Shown here one piece after another: positions 26,445 to 33,878 of a stretch of DNA of 64,000 nucleotides. This DNA is from Nocardioides anomalus. Lineage in GTDB: Bacteria; Actinomycetota; Actinomycetes; Propionibacteriales; Nocardioidaceae. Within the stretch, counting starts at the first letter, position 1, and the number at the start of each line of letters is the position of its first letter. The notes under the pieces were generated by a model, which made no database searches, had not been told where the DNA came from, and saw only the letters and a list, made by a program, of their open reading frames with translations. The position numbers and the translations under genes are program-made. The DNA is taken from the NCBI RefSeq assembly GCF_011046535.1, contig NZ_CP049257.1, positions 2,852,001 to 2,916,000 of the forward strand. The letters run 5' to 3'.

Positions 26445-28065
26445 CGCCCGAGCAGTCGACGAGCCGGTCGAGGGCGGCGCGGAGGGTGTCCACGGCCTGG
26501 CGGCCCCGCGGCGACATGGCGCGGTACGACGCCTCGTCGTCCGCCAGCAGGTTGTCGAGCTCGTACGGGTCCTTGTTGAGGTCGTAGAGCTCCTCGTGCG
26601 GCAGGTGCGTGTAGCGGATCAGCTTGTAGCGCCCGTTGGTCACACCCGTGAAGTCGTTGAGCTCGCTGGAGCGCGAGGACGGCAGCAGGGTCTCGGGGAC
26701 CTCCTCGATGCCGCCGGTGGGCGTGGCGTTGTCGGGCGTGAGCGCCCGACCCAGGAGGTAGTAGCGACGAGCCAACGGCGGCCCGCCGCGCAGCCGGTCG
26801 AGCAGCGAGAGCCCGTCGACGGTGGCGGGGGCGGTGGCGCCGGTCATGGCCGCGATCGTGGGCGCGATGTCGATGTTGCCGCTCACGTCGTCGTACGTCG
26901 ACCCGGCGGGGATGCCGGGCCCGCGCACGTAGAACGGCACGCGGACGTCGGTCTGGAACTGGGTGTACTTGCCGATCTCGCGACGGTGGTTGCCCATGTG
27001 GTAGCCGTTGTCGCTGGTGAAGATGATGTAGGTGTCGTCCAGCGCGTCCTGGTCGGCCAGCGCCTGGACCAGCCGGGCCACGTTCTGGTCGAGGACCTGC
27101 ACCGAGCGCACCCGCTTGCGGAACGTCTCATCGATGAGCGCCTCGTCCGCGGCGGTCAGCGGGCGGCGCTGGCGGGTGAGCCCGAACTTGTCGGAGGTGT
27201 CGCCCTCGTCGAAGTCCGGCGTGCGCGGGTAGGTCACGTCGGCGAAGGAGCCGGCCAGCGAGTCGGGGAAGGCGTACGGCGTGTGCGGCGAGTACGACGC
27301 GTAGTAGAGGAACTGCCCGCCGTCGGCGAAGTCGAAGCCGTCGGTGGCCCCGTTGACCAGCGACAGCGCGCGCTCGCCGAGGAACGAGTCGAGGTAGTCG
27401 GTGTGGAACTGCGGGTCGATCTGCCCGTCGACGTTGAGCTTGTAGTGGTCCTGTGCGTAGGCGTTGCCCTGCACCGGCGAGGCCCACGACGCCCAGCCCG
27501 GCGGCACGTAGGCGCGGAGGGCGTCCTTCTCCTCGTCGCTCAGGTGGGCTCCGGGGTGGAAGGGGTACTCGTTGAAGTACTTGCCCAGCAGCGCGTTGCG
27601 GTAGCCCGCCTGCTGCAGCCAGACCGGCAGGTCGTCGTCCTGCTCGGTCTGCTTCCACCGCTCGTAGCCGCCCTCGGGCCACACGTTGCCGATCACGCCG
27701 TGGTTGTGCGCGTAGAGCCCGGACAGGATCGACGCCCGTGACGGGCAGCAGCTGGACTGCTCGACGTAGAAGTTCGTCAGCTCCGCGCCCTGGTCCTTGA
27801 TCAGCCGGTTGACGTTGGGCATGTACGGCATCAGCGACGTGTCGAGGTCGTCGGTCAGGATGACGACGACGTTCGGCTTCGGCTGCGGCGCCGGGCTCGG
27901 CGCGGAGGGCGTGCCGGGCTCGTCGGGGCGGTCCGCGCCGGAGGCCAGCGAGGCGTCCTCGGGGCTCCGCTCGGTGGCGGAGCCGGCGTCGTGCAGCCCC
28001 AGGCCGGCCAGCGCGAAGACCGCGCACACCGCCACCACGAGGGCGACCAGACGGGACCGAGACAC
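26431..28065 (-). CDS. Secreted sulfatase (N-acetylglucosamine-6-sulfatase-like)
   Basis: A 544-residue type I sulfatase. The signal segment is LVALVVAVCAVFALAGLGL. A low-complexity Pro/Ser linker (~residues 30-64) leads to NVVVILTDDLD with metal-binding Asp residues. SCCPSRASIL (Cys106-x-Pro-Ser-Arg110) carries the cysteine converted to formylglycine by FGE or anSME. IIFTSDNGYHMGNHR and GIPAGSTYDDVSGNIDIAPT are typical late motifs. It likely removes sulfate from glycans outside the cell. No FGE gene is in the window. GTG start with TACCCT seven bases upstream. Confidence 0.92.
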   Translation of the reverse strand: MSRSRLVALVVAVCAVFALAGLGLHDAGSATERSPEDASLASGADRPDEPGTPSAPSPAPQPKPNVVVILTDDLDTSLMPYMPNVNRLIKDQGAELTNFYVEQSSCCPSRASILSGLYAHNHGVIGNVWPEGGYERWKQTEQDDDLPVWLQQAGYRNALLGKYFNEYPFHPGAHLSDEEKDALRAYVPPGWASWASPVQGNAYAQDHYKLNVDGQIDPQFHTDYLDSFLGERALSLVNGATDGFDFADGGQFLYYASYSPHTPYAFPDSLAGSFADVTYPRTPDFDEGDTSDKFGLTRQRRPLTAADEALIDETFRKRVRSVQVLDQNVARLVQALADQDALDDTYIIFTSDNGYHMGNHRREIGKYTQFQTDVRVPFYVRGPGIPAGSTYDDVSGNIDIAPTIAAMTGATAPATVDGLSLLDRLRGGPPLARRYYLLGRALTPDNATPTGGIEEVPETLLPSSRSSELNDFTGVTNGRYKLIRYTHLPHEELYDLNKDPYELDNLLADDEASYRAMSPRGRQAVDTLRAALDRLVDCSGVSCR

Positions 28066-28102
28066 CCGGCTGAGGGTACCGGCGCCGCCGGGGCCGCCCC
28101 AA

Positions 28103-29026
28103 TCAGGCCAGGAGCCCCGCGACCTCGTCCGCGCAGCCCCAGCTGAGGGTCACGCCGGCCCCGCCGTGCCCGTAGCAGTGCACCACGTCGCCGACCCGCT
28201 CCAAGCGCACCTCGGGCCGGCCCGGACGCAGCCCGACCTTGTGCCCGAGCACCTCGGCGCCGGCCAGCTCGGGCACCAGCCGCAGCGCCCGTCGCAGGAT
28301 CGCCGAGGCCACCTCCGGCGAGGGCGTGCGGCTCCACTCCCCCTCGACGTCGGTGCCGCCGACGACCACGTCGCGCGAGCGCGGCACGACGTACGTCGGG
28401 CTGCCGGCGGTCCCGGGGTCGAGCCACCAGCGCGCGAGGCCCACCTGCTCGACCAGCACCACCTGGCCCTGGACCGGGTGCACCGAGGGGTCGGCGGCCA
28501 GGTGCTTGGCGCCGATCCCGGCGCAGTCCACGACCGCGTCCGCGCCACCCGCACCGGCGGCGGGCAGGGCCTGGAGGTTGAGCCGGGTCACCGAGCCGCC
28601 CAGCTCCAGCACCCGCGCGGCCAGCCACGCCAGGTAGACCGGCATCTCCACCACCGGCGCCGTGAAGCTCCACCCGCCGTCGTACCCGGCCGGCACCTCG
28701 AGCGTCTCGCGCAGGTCCGGCACCGCCGCGGCCCACCACGGCCGGCTCCCGCGCGAGGCGACGACCTCGGTGCCCACCTGCATCCGCACGCCGGACCGCG
28801 GGTCCGCGGCCAGGTCGGCGAACGCGGCGTACGTCGTGGTGCACCAGCCGAGCACGCGGTCCTCGGGCCAGGCGCGGTAGGGGTACCAGATCGCCGCGGC
28901 CACCGCCGACGTCGTCTCCCGCGGCAGGTCGCGGGCCAGCACGTCGACGCGGTGCCCGGCCTCGAGCAGCCGCACCGCGCACGACAGCCCGAGGACGCCG
29001 GCGCCGACGACCACCACCCTGCCCAC
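28103..29026 (-). CDS. FAD-dependent D-amino-acid oxidase-like oxidoreductase
   Basis: A 307-residue protein with the FAD-binding VVVGAGVLGLSCAVRLLEAGH motif at its N terminus. Later it has VNCAG-like VVDCAGIGAKHLA and YVVPRSRDVVVGGTDVEGEWSR. It ends with HCYGHGGAGVTLSWGCADEVAGLL, the C-terminal FAD site of D-amino-acid/D-aspartate oxidases. It probably oxidises D-amino acids to 2-oxoacids with H2O2. GTG start, TAGGTT (29034-29039) seven bases upstream. Confidence 0.9.
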   Translation of the reverse strand: MGRVVVVGAGVLGLSCAVRLLEAGHRVDVLARDLPRETTSAVAAAIWYPYRAWPEDRVLGWCTTTYAAFADLAADPRSGVRMQVGTEVVASRGSRPWWAAAVPDLRETLEVPAGYDGGWSFTAPVVEMPVYLAWLAARVLELGGSVTRLNLQALPAAGAGGADAVVDCAGIGAKHLAADPSVHPVQGQVVLVEQVGLARWWLDPGTAGSPTYVVPRSRDVVVGGTDVEGEWSRTPSPEVASAILRRALRLVPELAGAEVLGHKVGLRPGRPEVRLERVGDVVHCYGHGGAGVTLSWGCADEVAGLLA

Positions 29027-29041
29027 GGGCAGGAACCTACG

Positions 29042-29566
29042 TCAGGCGCCGGCCACCCGGGGAGCGGTCGGGTCGGCGGACTCGCCGCCGGCCTCGCGGG
29101 CGACGTACTCCTCGATGTCCTCGACGTCGTCCTGGTTGCGGGTGACGACCGCGAGCAGGTCGGTCATGGTGGCGACCTCCTCGACCTGCTCCTTGATGAA
29201 CCACTGCAGGAACTGCTCGCTGGCGAAGTCGAACTCCTCGCGCGCGATCCGCAGCAGCCCGTTGATCTGCTCGGTGACCCGCTTCTCCTGCTCCAGGGCC
29301 AGCGCGACGGGGGCGACGACGTCGGGGAACAGCGACTGCGGCGACTCCACGCCGGGGATGGTCACCGGCGCGTCGGTGTCCAGGAGGTACTGCACCATCA
29401 TCATCGCGTGGTCGCGCTCCTCGAGCGCCTGACCGTAGAAGAACGCCGCCATCCGCGGCATCGTCTCGGCGTCGTAGTGGACGGCGCAGGCGAGGTACTG
29501 GTTGTGCGCGGCCAGCTCGTTGCCGATCTGGGCGTTGAGCGCCTCGATGAAGCGTTGCGCGGGCAC
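29042..29566 (-). CDS. Ferritin
   Basis: A 174-residue ferritin-like four-helix protein. The ferroxidase ligands are Glu17 in QIGNELAAHNQYLA, Glu50 and His53 in ALEERDHAMMM and a Glu in LALEQEKRVTEQINGLL. There is no Met suggesting a haem ligand pattern of bacterioferritin, so it is likely a non-haem ferritin close to mycobacterial BfrB. It stores iron as a ferric mineral. GTG start with AGGAG well spaced. It lies 22 bp downstream of a Cys-rich small gene whose promoter has an IdeR box. Confidence 0.92.
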   Translation of the reverse strand: MPAQRFIEALNAQIGNELAAHNQYLACAVHYDAETMPRMAAFFYGQALEERDHAMMMVQYLLDTDAPVTIPGVESPQSLFPDVVAPVALALEQEKRVTEQINGLLRIAREEFDFASEQFLQWFIKEQVEEVATMTDLLAVVTRNQDDVEDIEEYVAREAGGESADPTAPRVAGA

Positions 29567-29588
29567 GGGAGTCTCCTGGGGTCGGGGC

Positions 29589-29777
29589 TCAGGCGGCCTT
29601 GCGCAGCCGCTTCTTGGTCACCTTCTTGCCGTCGACGCGCACGAGCTTGCGTCGCTTGACGGTATACCCCGAGGGCAGGCTGCCCTCCTTGAGCATGCGC
29701 AGGGGGCACCGGCTGCACTTGGTTCTCGACTCGCAGCACTCCGTCTTGGGGAGCTTCTGCACCTTGGCCTTGCCCAC
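29589..29777 (-). CDS. Small Cys-rich basic protein, candidate ferritin partner
   Basis: A 62-residue protein with Cys14, Cys15, Cys21 and Cys24 (ECCESRTKCSRCPLR) and a strongly basic C-terminal half (VKRRKLVRVDGKKVTKKRLRKAA in part). Four closely spaced Cys could hold an iron-sulfur cluster or zinc. I do not recognise a named function. It precedes the ferritin gene by 22 bp in the same direction. The GTG start lies seven bases after a TAGGCT -10 that is part of an iron box. By size, Cys content, charge and position it resembles bacterioferritin-associated ferredoxin (Bfd), though the Cys spacing differs. Confidence 0.78.
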   Translation of the reverse strand: MGKAKVQKLPKTECCESRTKCSRCPLRMLKEGSLPSGYTVKRRKLVRVDGKKVTKKRLRKAA

Positions 29778-29796
29778 GAAGGGCAGCCTAACCTAA
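29778..29796 (-). promoter_or_regulatory. DtxR/IdeR-type iron box
   Basis: The bottom strand reads TTAGGTTAGGCTGCCCTTC. It matches the established DtxR/IdeR consensus (TTAGGTTAGGCTAACCTAA) at 15 of 19 positions, including the first 12 in a row. It contains the predicted -10 TAGGCT and ends at the base before the GTG start, so bound Fe-IdeR should block transcription of the Cys-rich and ferritin genes. Confidence 0.78.
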
Positions 29797-29803
29797 AGAC
29801 CAG

Positions 29804-31837
29804 TCAGACCGGCAGCCCGTTCGCCTTCCGGATCACGTCGACGATGCCGCCCATGATCTCGGTCAGCCCGAAGTCCTTCGGCGTGTAGACCGCGGCCACC
29901 CCGGCCTCGGTCAGCCGGCGGGCGTCGGAGTCCGGGATGATCCCGCCGACGATGACGGGCACGTCGAGCCCCTGCTCGCGCAACCCGTCCAGCACCGCCG
30001 GCACCAGCTCCATGTGCGAGCCGGACAGGATGGACAGCCCGACGCAGTGCACGTCCTCGGCCACCGCGGCCGCCACGATCTGCTCCGGGGTGAGCCGGAT
30101 GCCCTGGTAGACGACCTCGAAGCCGGCGTCGCGGGCGCGCACGGCCACCTGCTCGGCGCCGTTCGAGTGGCCGTCGAGCCCGGGCTTGCCGACCAGCAGC
30201 CGGAGCCGGCCGCCGAGCTCCTCGCCGGTCTCCTTGACCTTGCGGCGCACCGCGGCGAGCTCCTCGCCGGCCTCGCCCACCGACGAGGCGACACCCACTG
30301 CGCCGGAGACGCCGGTCGGGGCGCGGAACTCGCCGAAGACCTCGCGCAGGGTGCCGGCCCACTCCCCCGTCGTCGCCCCGGCCCGCGCCGCGGCGAGGGT
30401 GGCGGTCATCAGGTTGGTCTCGGTCTTGGCGTCCTCGGCCAGCTGCCTCAGCGCCGCCTCGACCTCGGCCGGGTCGCGCTGGGCCTTCCACGCCTCCACG
30501 CTGGCCAGCGCCGAGCGCTCGGCCTCGGGGTCGGCGGCCTGGATCGCCGTGTCGAGGTCGGCGGTCAGCGGCGAGGGCTCGGTGGTCTCGAAGCGGTTGA
30601 CGCCGACGATGATCTCCTCGCCGGACTCGATGCGCGCGCGCCGGGCGGCGTGCGAGCTGACCAGCGCCTCCTTCATGTAGCCGGACTCGACCGCGGCGAT
30701 CGCGCCGCCCAGGGCCTGGACCCGGTCGATCTCCTCCCGGGCGCTGGCCACCAGCTCGGCGACCTTGGCCTCGACGACGGTGGAGCCGTCGAACAGGTCG
30801 TCGTACTCCAGCAGGTCGGACTCGAAGGCCAGCACCTGCTGCAGCCGCAGCGACCACTGCTGGTCCCACGGCCGGGGCAGCCCGAGGGCCTCGTTCCACG
30901 CCGGCAGCTGCACGGCGCGCGCCCGCGCGTTCTTGGACAGCGTCACGCCGAGCATCTCGAGCACGATGCGCTGGACGTTGTTCTCGGGCTGCGCCTCGGT
31001 CAGGCCGAGGGAGTTGACCTGCACGCCGTACCGGAAGCGGCGCATCTTGGGGTCCTGCACGCCGTACCGCTCACGGGTGATCTGGTCCCACAGCTCGACG
31101 AAGGCGCGCATCTTGCACAGCTCCTCGACGAACCGCACGCCGGCGTTGACGAAGAACGAGATCCGGCCGACGACCTTGTCGAAGTCCTCGTCGGAGACCT
31201 GGCCGGAGCCCTTGACCGTGTCGAGGACCGCGATCGCGGTGCACAGCGCGTAGGCCAGCTCCTGGGTCGGCGTGGCCCCGGCCTCCTGCAGGTGGTAGCT
31301 GCAGATGTTGATCGGGTTCCACTTCGGGATCTGGTGGACGGTGTAGGAGATGACGTCGCTGATCAGCCGCAACGAGTGCTCGGGCGGGAAGACGTAGGTC
31401 CCGCGCGAGAGGTACTCCTTGATGATGTCGTTCTGGGTCGTCCCGGCCAGCTGGGCCGCGACCTCCTCCGGCGACAGGTCCGGGTTCTGCTCCTCGGCGG
31501 CGACCTGGTAGAGCGCCAGCAGCCACATGGCCGGGGCGTTGATGGTCATCGAGGTGTTCATCTCGACGAGCGGGATGTCGGCGAACAGCTTGCGCATCTC
31601 ACCCAGGTGCGGCACCGGCACGCCGACCTTGCCGACCTCACCGCGGGCCAGCGGCGAGTCCGGGTCGTAGCCGGTCTGCGTGGGCAGGTCGAAGGCCACC
31701 GACAGGCCGGTCTGACCCTTGGCCAGGTTGCCGCGGTACAGCGCGTTGGACGCCTCCGCGGTCGAGTGCCCGGCGTAGGTCCGCATCACCCACGGCCGGT
31801 CCTTGGTGGGCCGGGTGGCCCGGTCCTGGTCGCTCAT
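29804..31837 (-). CDS. meaA: Ethylmalonyl-CoA mutase
   Basis: A 677-residue adenosylcobalamin-dependent acyl-CoA mutase in one chain. The N-terminal substrate barrel starts MRTYAGHSTAEASNALYR and has GLSVAFDLPTQTGYDPD. The C-terminal B12 domain has the DxHxxG motif as GLDGHSNGAEQ, with lower ligand His557. The SNGAEQ form and the ~680-residue length fit ethylmalonyl-CoA mutase (MeaA/Ecm), not methylmalonyl-CoA mutase. It converts ethylmalonyl-CoA to methylsuccinyl-CoA. TACCCT (31844-31849) is six bases before the ATG, and the EMC element lies just upstream. Confidence 0.93.
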   Translation of the reverse strand: MSDQDRATRPTKDRPWVMRTYAGHSTAEASNALYRGNLAKGQTGLSVAFDLPTQTGYDPDSPLARGEVGKVGVPVPHLGEMRKLFADIPLVEMNTSMTINAPAMWLLALYQVAAEEQNPDLSPEEVAAQLAGTTQNDIIKEYLSRGTYVFPPEHSLRLISDVISYTVHQIPKWNPINICSYHLQEAGATPTQELAYALCTAIAVLDTVKGSGQVSDEDFDKVVGRISFFVNAGVRFVEELCKMRAFVELWDQITRERYGVQDPKMRRFRYGVQVNSLGLTEAQPENNVQRIVLEMLGVTLSKNARARAVQLPAWNEALGLPRPWDQQWSLRLQQVLAFESDLLEYDDLFDGSTVVEAKVAELVASAREEIDRVQALGGAIAAVESGYMKEALVSSHAARRARIESGEEIIVGVNRFETTEPSPLTADLDTAIQAADPEAERSALASVEAWKAQRDPAEVEAALRQLAEDAKTETNLMTATLAAARAGATTGEWAGTLREVFGEFRAPTGVSGAVGVASSVGEAGEELAAVRRKVKETGEELGGRLRLLVGKPGLDGHSNGAEQVAVRARDAGFEVVYQGIRLTPEQIVAAAVAEDVHCVGLSILSGSHMELVPAVLDGLREQGLDVPVIVGGIIPDSDARRLTEAGVAAVYTPKDFGLTEIMGGIVDVIRKANGLPV

Positions 31838-31856
31838 CCCCCGAGGGTAGGGCGGT

Positions 31857-31873
31857 GGTTACTCGTCAGTCAC
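31857..31873. promoter_or_regulatory. EMC-type 17-bp element upstream of ethylmalonyl-CoA mutase
   Basis: The top strand reads GGTTACTCGTCAGTCAC. It lies 8-24 bp upstream of the predicted -10 of the mutase gene, over the spacer/-35 region. It matches the reductase element (3250-3266) at 14 of 17 and the dehydrogenase element at 15 of 17. Confidence 0.6.
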
Positions 31874-31890
31874 CGCCTGCGACGTGTGGG

Positions 31891-32223
31891 TTATCCGACA
31901 CCCTCGGCCGGTGTCACCTCGACGATCCGGGCCAGGTGGCTCAGGTGCAGCATGCGCCGCACGGCGGGCGACGGCTGGCGCAGCGTGAGGTGGTGGCCGT
32001 CGCGCACCGCCTGCACCGTGGCCGCCGCCAGCACCCGCAGCGCGGTCACGTCGGCGCTCTCCACGCCGCTCAGGTCGATGGCCACCTCGTCGTAGCTGAG
32101 CAGCAGGTCGCGCACCGCGGTGCGCACCTCCATGGTGCTCCGCACGTCGAGGTCGCCGGACAGGACGAGGACGGGTCCGTCGCTCATGATGTCCACCGGC
32201 TGCTCCAGGGTGTCCGAGGTCAC
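31891..32223 (-). CDS. STAS domain protein (anti-sigma factor antagonist-like)
   Basis: About 110 residues from GTG 32223, or 98 from ATG 32187. Single STAS domain: PVLVLSGDLDVRSTMEVRTAV, then AIDLSGVESADVTALRVLAAA. The phospho-loop reads DVTAL in place of DSSGL, keeping a Thr at the phosphorylatable position. It is likely part of a sigma-factor partner-switching circuit. It is a single gene between the mutase gene and a membrane protein gene, both in the same direction. Confidence 0.85.
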   Translation of the reverse strand: MTSDTLEQPVDIMSDGPVLVLSGDLDVRSTMEVRTAVRDLLLSYDEVAIDLSGVESADVTALRVLAAATVQAVRDGHHLTLRQPSPAVRRMLHLSHLARIVEVTPAEGVG

Positions 32224-32227
32224 ACCA

Positions 32228-32812
32228 CTATGACGCCGCAGGGGGCCCCGAGGTTGCTCGACGCGCGGTCACGAGTGCTGTGGCAGCCGATCCTGCGCCC
32301 AGCAGGGCCATCCCGAGCACACCCTTCGGGGCGAAGATGTGGTCGGCGTGCACCAGCAGCGCCCCCGGCACCAGCAGCAGCACCGGCCAGGCCCGCCACC
32401 GCACCAGCAGGTCCACGGTCAGCAGCGCGCAGCACACCACCAGGCACACCGAGCCGACCTCCCCGAGCGGCGTACCGATGCGGAAGAGCAGTCGCACCGC
32501 GTCGGGCCGCGGCACCCCCGGCCCCAGCTCGTGCGTCACGTAGCCGGCGGCGATCCCGCTGATCACGTCCAGCGCCGTGTAGAACGTCGCGTACCCGTAC
32601 GCCGCCAGCCGGACCAGCCACGACAGCGCGTCGCGACGACCGCGCACCAGCTCGGCCAGCGCCCACCCCACCAGCGGGAAGACCAGCAGCCCCGGCAGGT
32701 GCAGGGCGTACCACCGCATCGACGTGTCGTAGGTCAGGTGGTGCGGGTGGAAGAGCCCCGCCAGCGCGAGGGCCAGGCCCGGGACGCCGAGGAGGAAGGG
32801 ATGCCGGGGCAC
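32228..32812 (-). CDS. Hypothetical polytopic membrane protein
   Basis: About 194 residues from GTG 32812 with five or six hydrophobic segments (LLGVPGLALALAGLF, LPGLLVFPLVGWALAELV, AYGYATFYTALDVISGIAAGY, VGSVCLVVCCALLTVDLLV, WPVLLLVPGALLV). A His-rich spot FHPHHLTYD follows the first. I recognise no family. It is divergent from the cobalamin adenosyltransferase gene, with 18 bp between the starts. The next gene in the same direction (STAS) begins 4 bp before its stop. Confidence 0.7.
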   Translation of the reverse strand: MPRHPFLLGVPGLALALAGLFHPHHLTYDTSMRWYALHLPGLLVFPLVGWALAELVRGRRDALSWLVRLAAYGYATFYTALDVISGIAAGYVTHELGPGVPRPDAVRLLFRIGTPLGEVGSVCLVVCCALLTVDLLVRWRAWPVLLLVPGALLVHADHIFAPKGVLGMALLGAGSAATALVTARRATSGPPAAS

Positions 32813-32830
32813 GGCTACTACTGTGCGCCC

Positions 32831-33409
32831 ATGGTCAACCTCACGCGGATCTACACCCGGACCGGCGACGCCGGGGAGACCCGCCTGGGCGACAACTCGG
32901 TCGCCTCCAAGAACGACCCCCGCCTGCACGCCTACGCCGACGTCGACGAGGCCAACGCCCACCTCGGCCTCGCCGTCGCCCTCGGCGGCCTGGACCCCGA
33001 CGTCACCGACGTGGTCGTGCACGTGCAGAACGACCTCTTCGACGTCGGCGCCGACCTCTGCACCCCCGTCGTCCCCGAGCCGGAGTACGCGCCCCTGCGC
33101 GTCGAGCAGGACTACGTCGACCGCCTCGAGCGCTGGTGCGACACCTACAACGAGCACCTCGAGCCGCTGCGGAGCTTCATCCTCTCCGGCGGCACCCCCG
33201 GCTCCGCCCACCTGCACGTCGCCCGCACCGTCGTGCGCCGCGCCGAGCGCTCGGCCTGGGCCGCCTTCGAGGTCTACGAGGACTCGATGAGCCCGCTGGC
33301 GATGAGGTACCTCAACCGGCTCTCCGACCTGTTGTTCATCCTCGCGCGGTACTCGAACCGTGCGGCAGGGGATGTGTTGTGGGTGCCGGGTGGGGAGAGG
33401 TCTTCTTAG
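32831..33409 (+). CDS. ATP:cob(I)alamin adenosyltransferase (PduO type)
   Basis: A 192-residue PduO-type adenosyltransferase. The N-terminal ATP-binding motif is IYTRTGDAGETRLGD, followed by YADVDEANAHLGLAVAL, HVQNDLFDVGADLCTP, the RxxCRRAER-like ARTVVRRAERSAW and LNRLSDLLFILAR. It makes adenosylcobalamin, the cofactor of the nearby ethylmalonyl-CoA mutase. TACTGT (32819-32824) is six bases before the ATG, indicating a leaderless mRNA. No cobalamin riboswitch is visible upstream; only 18 bp separate it from the divergent gene. Confidence 0.94.
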   Translation: MVNLTRIYTRTGDAGETRLGDNSVASKNDPRLHAYADVDEANAHLGLAVALGGLDPDVTDVVVHVQNDLFDVGADLCTPVVPEPEYAPLRVEQDYVDRLERWCDTYNEHLEPLRSFILSGGTPGSAHLHVARTVVRRAERSAWAAFEVYEDSMSPLAMRYLNRLSDLLFILARYSNRAAGDVLWVPGGERSS

Positions 33410-33450
33410 GGGTCTGGGTGCTGGGTCTCGTGGTGCGGGCTCTCGGGTCC

Positions 33451-33633
33451 GGCCGCCTGTGGACTGACCCGGCCCCCGCCTGACCGCAGCCCCTCACCGA
33501 ACGCAACCGACGCCGTGTTGCACGCGACTGCTCCCAGCCCTCTTACGTCTCGTGTGCGTGCCCCACGCCGCGGGTCTAGCGTTCGGCGAGGGGGCTGCGG
33601 TCCGGCGGGGGCCGGGTCAGCCCACAGGCGGCC
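33451..33633. repeat. Long-arm inverted repeat IR-1
   Basis: Left arm 33451-33504 and right arm 33579-33633 are reverse complements except for three substitutions and one single-base indel. The spacer is 74 bases. The arm begins GGCCGCCTGTGG and ends CCGAACGC. As RNA it would form a ~54-bp stem, far longer than a normal terminator. Confidence 0.85.
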
Positions 33634-33717
33634 TGGTTTGGCGGCGGCACCCTCGCCTCCGCCTTCACCTGGGTGGGGTGGGGGCGGTGCGGGTTGCCGC
33701 GGCCGGCGCCGCCGAGA

Positions 33718-33793
33718 ACTTGTAACGCGCAGTTATGGGATCTTCCGACCCGTTGCAACGGGTCGGAAGATCCGATAACTGAGCGTTACAAGT
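33718..33793. repeat. 76-bp near-perfect palindrome IR-2
   Basis: Two 38-base arms meet with no loop at GTTG|CAAC (33755/33756). 36 of 38 positions pair; the mismatches are 33729/33782 and 33737/33774. The outer ends are ACTTGTAACG and CGTTACAAGT. Each arm contains GGATCTTCCGACCCGTTG or a near copy. Confidence 0.9.
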
Positions 33794-33815
33794 GCGTGGA
33801 GGCGGACCGCAGCGT

Positions 33816-33859
33816 GGCCGCCAGAGGCGGCCGCGCATTGCGAGCGGGGCTTGCCCCGC
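33816..33859. repeat. Two short GC hairpins IR-3
   Basis: GGCCGCC-AGA-GGCGGCC (33816-33832) and GCGGGGC-TT-GCCCCGC (33844-33859) are two adjacent perfect 7-bp stems with tiny loops. Neither is followed by a T-run. Confidence 0.7.
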
Positions 33860-33878
33860 CCTTGAGCGCTTCTTACCG

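Noticed and set aside
31838..31890. Cobalamin riboswitch before the mutase or adenosyltransferase genes
   Set aside because: The gaps are 53 and 18 bp, too short, and no B12-box is seen.
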